From Thiobacillus sp. (GTDB lineage: Bacteria > Pseudomonadota > Gammaproteobacteria > Burkholderiales > Thiobacillaceae): a stretch of 7,183 nucleotides of DNA. Below the pieces are notes generated by a model, which was not told where the DNA came from, did not search any database, and was given only the letters and a program-made list of their open reading frames with translations. The stretch lies in NCBI GenBank assembly GCA_003510325.1, contig DONB01000271.1, positions 9,214-16,396 on the forward strand, written 5' to 3'. This document shows positions 6,507-7,183 of the stretch, piece after piece (the stretch's first letter is position 1; every line of letters begins with the position of its first letter). The position numbers and the translations under genes were made by a program.

Positions 6507-6593
6507 GCCCAACCCGGCGCTCGACCTCGCGCCCTTCGGTCGCTGGACGCTGCGCGATGAGGCCGCGCAGCGTCGGTCAGCGCTACGTGCCTG
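6507..6593 (+). other. attC-like integron recombination site (59-base-element type), R' box degenerate
   Basis: The site starts six bases after the kinase stop. R'' is GCCCAAC (6507-6513), an exact match to RYYYAAC. L'' is GCGCTCGACC (6517-6526) and pairs with L' GGTCAGCGC (6575-6583), leaving C6522 unmatched; on the bottom strand this is an extrahelical G, as in genuine attC sites. Three bases separate R'' from L'' and three separate L' from R'. The variable middle contains a perfect 11-bp stem. The R' position (6587-6593) reads GTGCCTG instead of GTTRRRY, so only the first two bases fit. Cleavage would fall after G6587, beyond which sequence belongs to the neighbour, which may explain the loss. 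No integrase or second attC is present in the window. Confidence 0.6.
6546..6574. repeat. Perfect 11-bp inverted repeat (central stem of the attC-like site)
   Basis: GACGCTGCGCG (6546-6556) and CGCGCAGCGTC (6564-6574) are exact reverse complements around a 7-base loop, ATGAGGC. As RNA it would form a very stable hairpin between convergent genes and might slow or end transcription. There is no T tract on either side, so it is not a standard intrinsic terminator. I prefer the attC stem reading. Confidence 0.75.
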
Positions 6594-6782
6594 AAGGTTC
6601 GCTTTCCCAGACGCGCTACTACCACTTTGGGTCGGGAGCATGAGTTCACCGAATGAAGAAACCGCCGTTCGAAGCCAACGGATGCTGAAGGGCCGCTTAC
6701 CGACCGACTCCCGCCCGATGCTGAACGACTTGCCAACGGCCGGATTGGCCGAACAAGAGTCAGTCGGACTTCCCAGCAGGGC
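6594..6782. other. Gene-free stretch between convergent genes
   Basis: No plausible gene is seen after the attC-like site. GGTCGG (6630-6635) and CCGACC (6700-6705) form a loose inverted pair inside two segments resembling GC-rich intergenic filler that I have seen described in beta- and gammaproteobacteria. I cannot assign a role. Open frames crossing this region on the minus strand have no family resemblance. Confidence 0.5.
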
Positions 6783-7183
6783 TCAATGCCCATGCCGATG
6801 ATGGAGGTCCGGAAAATGCGGATGCTTGTGGGTCAGGCCCGCATGCCTGTGCAGATGGCTGTGCGGCTCGCTGCCATCCCAGTCGAAATCGTGGTCGTGC
6901 TGGTGATGCGCGTCGTGAACGTGGGGGTGGGTGTGCTCCAGCGGTTCGTGCGTGTGCTCATGCTCGTGGCGCTCGGTCAGGTGCAGCCAAACCCCGATTC
7001 CCATCAGGCAGGCGGCGACCCAGAACGGCGCTGGCGTCGGTTCGCCCAATAGCAGGATGGCGATGGCGGCACCGATGAAAGGCGCGGTGGAGAAATAGGC
7101 GCCGGTGCGGGCGGTGCCGAGACCGCGCAGCGCCAGCACGAAGAGCACCAGGCTCAAGCCGTAGCCGGCGAGGCCGACCGCCA
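6783..7183 (-). CDS. EamA/DMT-family transporter, C-terminal 132 residues, with His-rich tail (partial)
   Basis: The frame enters from the right edge and stops at 6783-6785 (TGA on the minus strand); the true start lies outside. The first 66 visible residues are the last three membrane helices of an EamA transporter: GYGLSLVLFVLALRGLGTAR, then GAYFSTAPFIGAAIAILLLGE, then FWVAACLMGIGVWL. The remaining 66 residues contain 24 histidines in HxH, HH and HDHD patterns mixed with Glu and Asp, ending RHGH. Such a tail would sit in solution next to the membrane and could bind Zn, Ni, Co or Cu ions. I believe similar tails occur on other proteobacterial EamA proteins, but cannot check here. The cargo is unknown. 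A TTG at 7155-7157 is an internal codon, not the start. Confidence 0.88.
   Translation of the reverse strand, partial: AVGLAGYGLSLVLFVLALRGLGTARTGAYFSTAPFIGAAIAILLLGEPTPAPFWVAACLMGIGVWLHLTERHEHEHTHEPLEHTHPHVHDAHHQHDHDFDWDGSEPHSHLHRHAGLTHKHPHFPDLHHRHGH

Noticed and set aside
6546..6574. The strong hairpin as an intrinsic terminator for the kinase-like gene
   Set aside because: There is no T-run after the stem on either strand, and the surrounding boxes fit an attC-like site better. A weak terminating effect is still possible.
5936..6590. CGTGC at 5936-5940 and 6586-6590 as target duplication flanking the kinase-like gene
   Set aside because: Five bases can match by chance over the span examined, and integron recombination does not create target duplications; the left junction should show the cassette's own TTRRRY bases instead.
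6630..6705. Inverted GGTCGG/CCGACC pair as ends of a small mobile element
   Set aside because: Only six matched bases, no flanking duplication and no transposase frame between or beside them.
1..7183. CRISPR array, tRNA, rRNA, or complete insertion sequence
   Set aside because: No regularly spaced repeats, no tRNA-like cloverleaf or rRNA motif and no transposase were recognised on either strand by eye.

Overview
The window looks like a piece of a GC-rich proteobacterial chromosome, probably a beta- or gammaproteobacterium. I infer this from gene families and codon use only and cannot name a genus. The two ends are very GC-rich and carry the edges of two genes that run off the window. At the left is the 5' part of a secreted gamma-glutamyltransferase (minus strand). 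At the right is the 3' part of an EamA/DMT transporter with a striking histidine-rich tail (minus strand). Between them lies about 5 kb with more moderate base composition and one distinctly AT-rich stretch (around 1440-1520). It looks like an accessory block, although I cannot prove transfer from sequence alone.

Layout. (1) 1-1038, minus: GGT precursor with signal peptide, catalytic threonine region outside the window. (2) 1039-1591: intergenic, AT-rich toward its right end, with three copies of a 7-mer and several small inverted repeats. (3) 1592-2227 and 2237-3211, plus: a nitroreductase-family flavoprotein and a ten-helix EamA/DMT permease, translationally coupled. (4) 3168-4073, minus: a LysR-type regulator whose 3' end overlaps the permease gene tail-to-tail by 44 bp. 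(5) 4074-4186: divergent control region. (6) 4187-5182 and 5263-5952, plus: an apparently exported cyclase-family metal hydrolase and a small NAD(P)-binding oxidoreductase. (7) 5967-6500, plus: a P-loop adenylate-kinase/topology-modulation-like protein. (8) 6501-6782: an attC-like integron recombination site directly behind the kinase stop, then non-coding sequence. (9) 6783-7183, minus: end of the His-tailed transporter.

How it may work together. The LysR regulator, the divergent cyclase and the NAD(P)-binding protein form a classic regulator/target arrangement for a small catabolic or detoxification unit. The nitroreductase and permease form a second two-gene unit that could reduce and export a compound. 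The substrates are unknown. The most interesting non-genic structure is the solitary attC-like site at 6507-6593. It has the R''/L''/L' geometry, a perfect 11-bp central stem and one unpaired base in the expected place. This suggests that the kinase gene entered as a lone integron gene cassette, although no integrase is visible and the R' box is degenerate.
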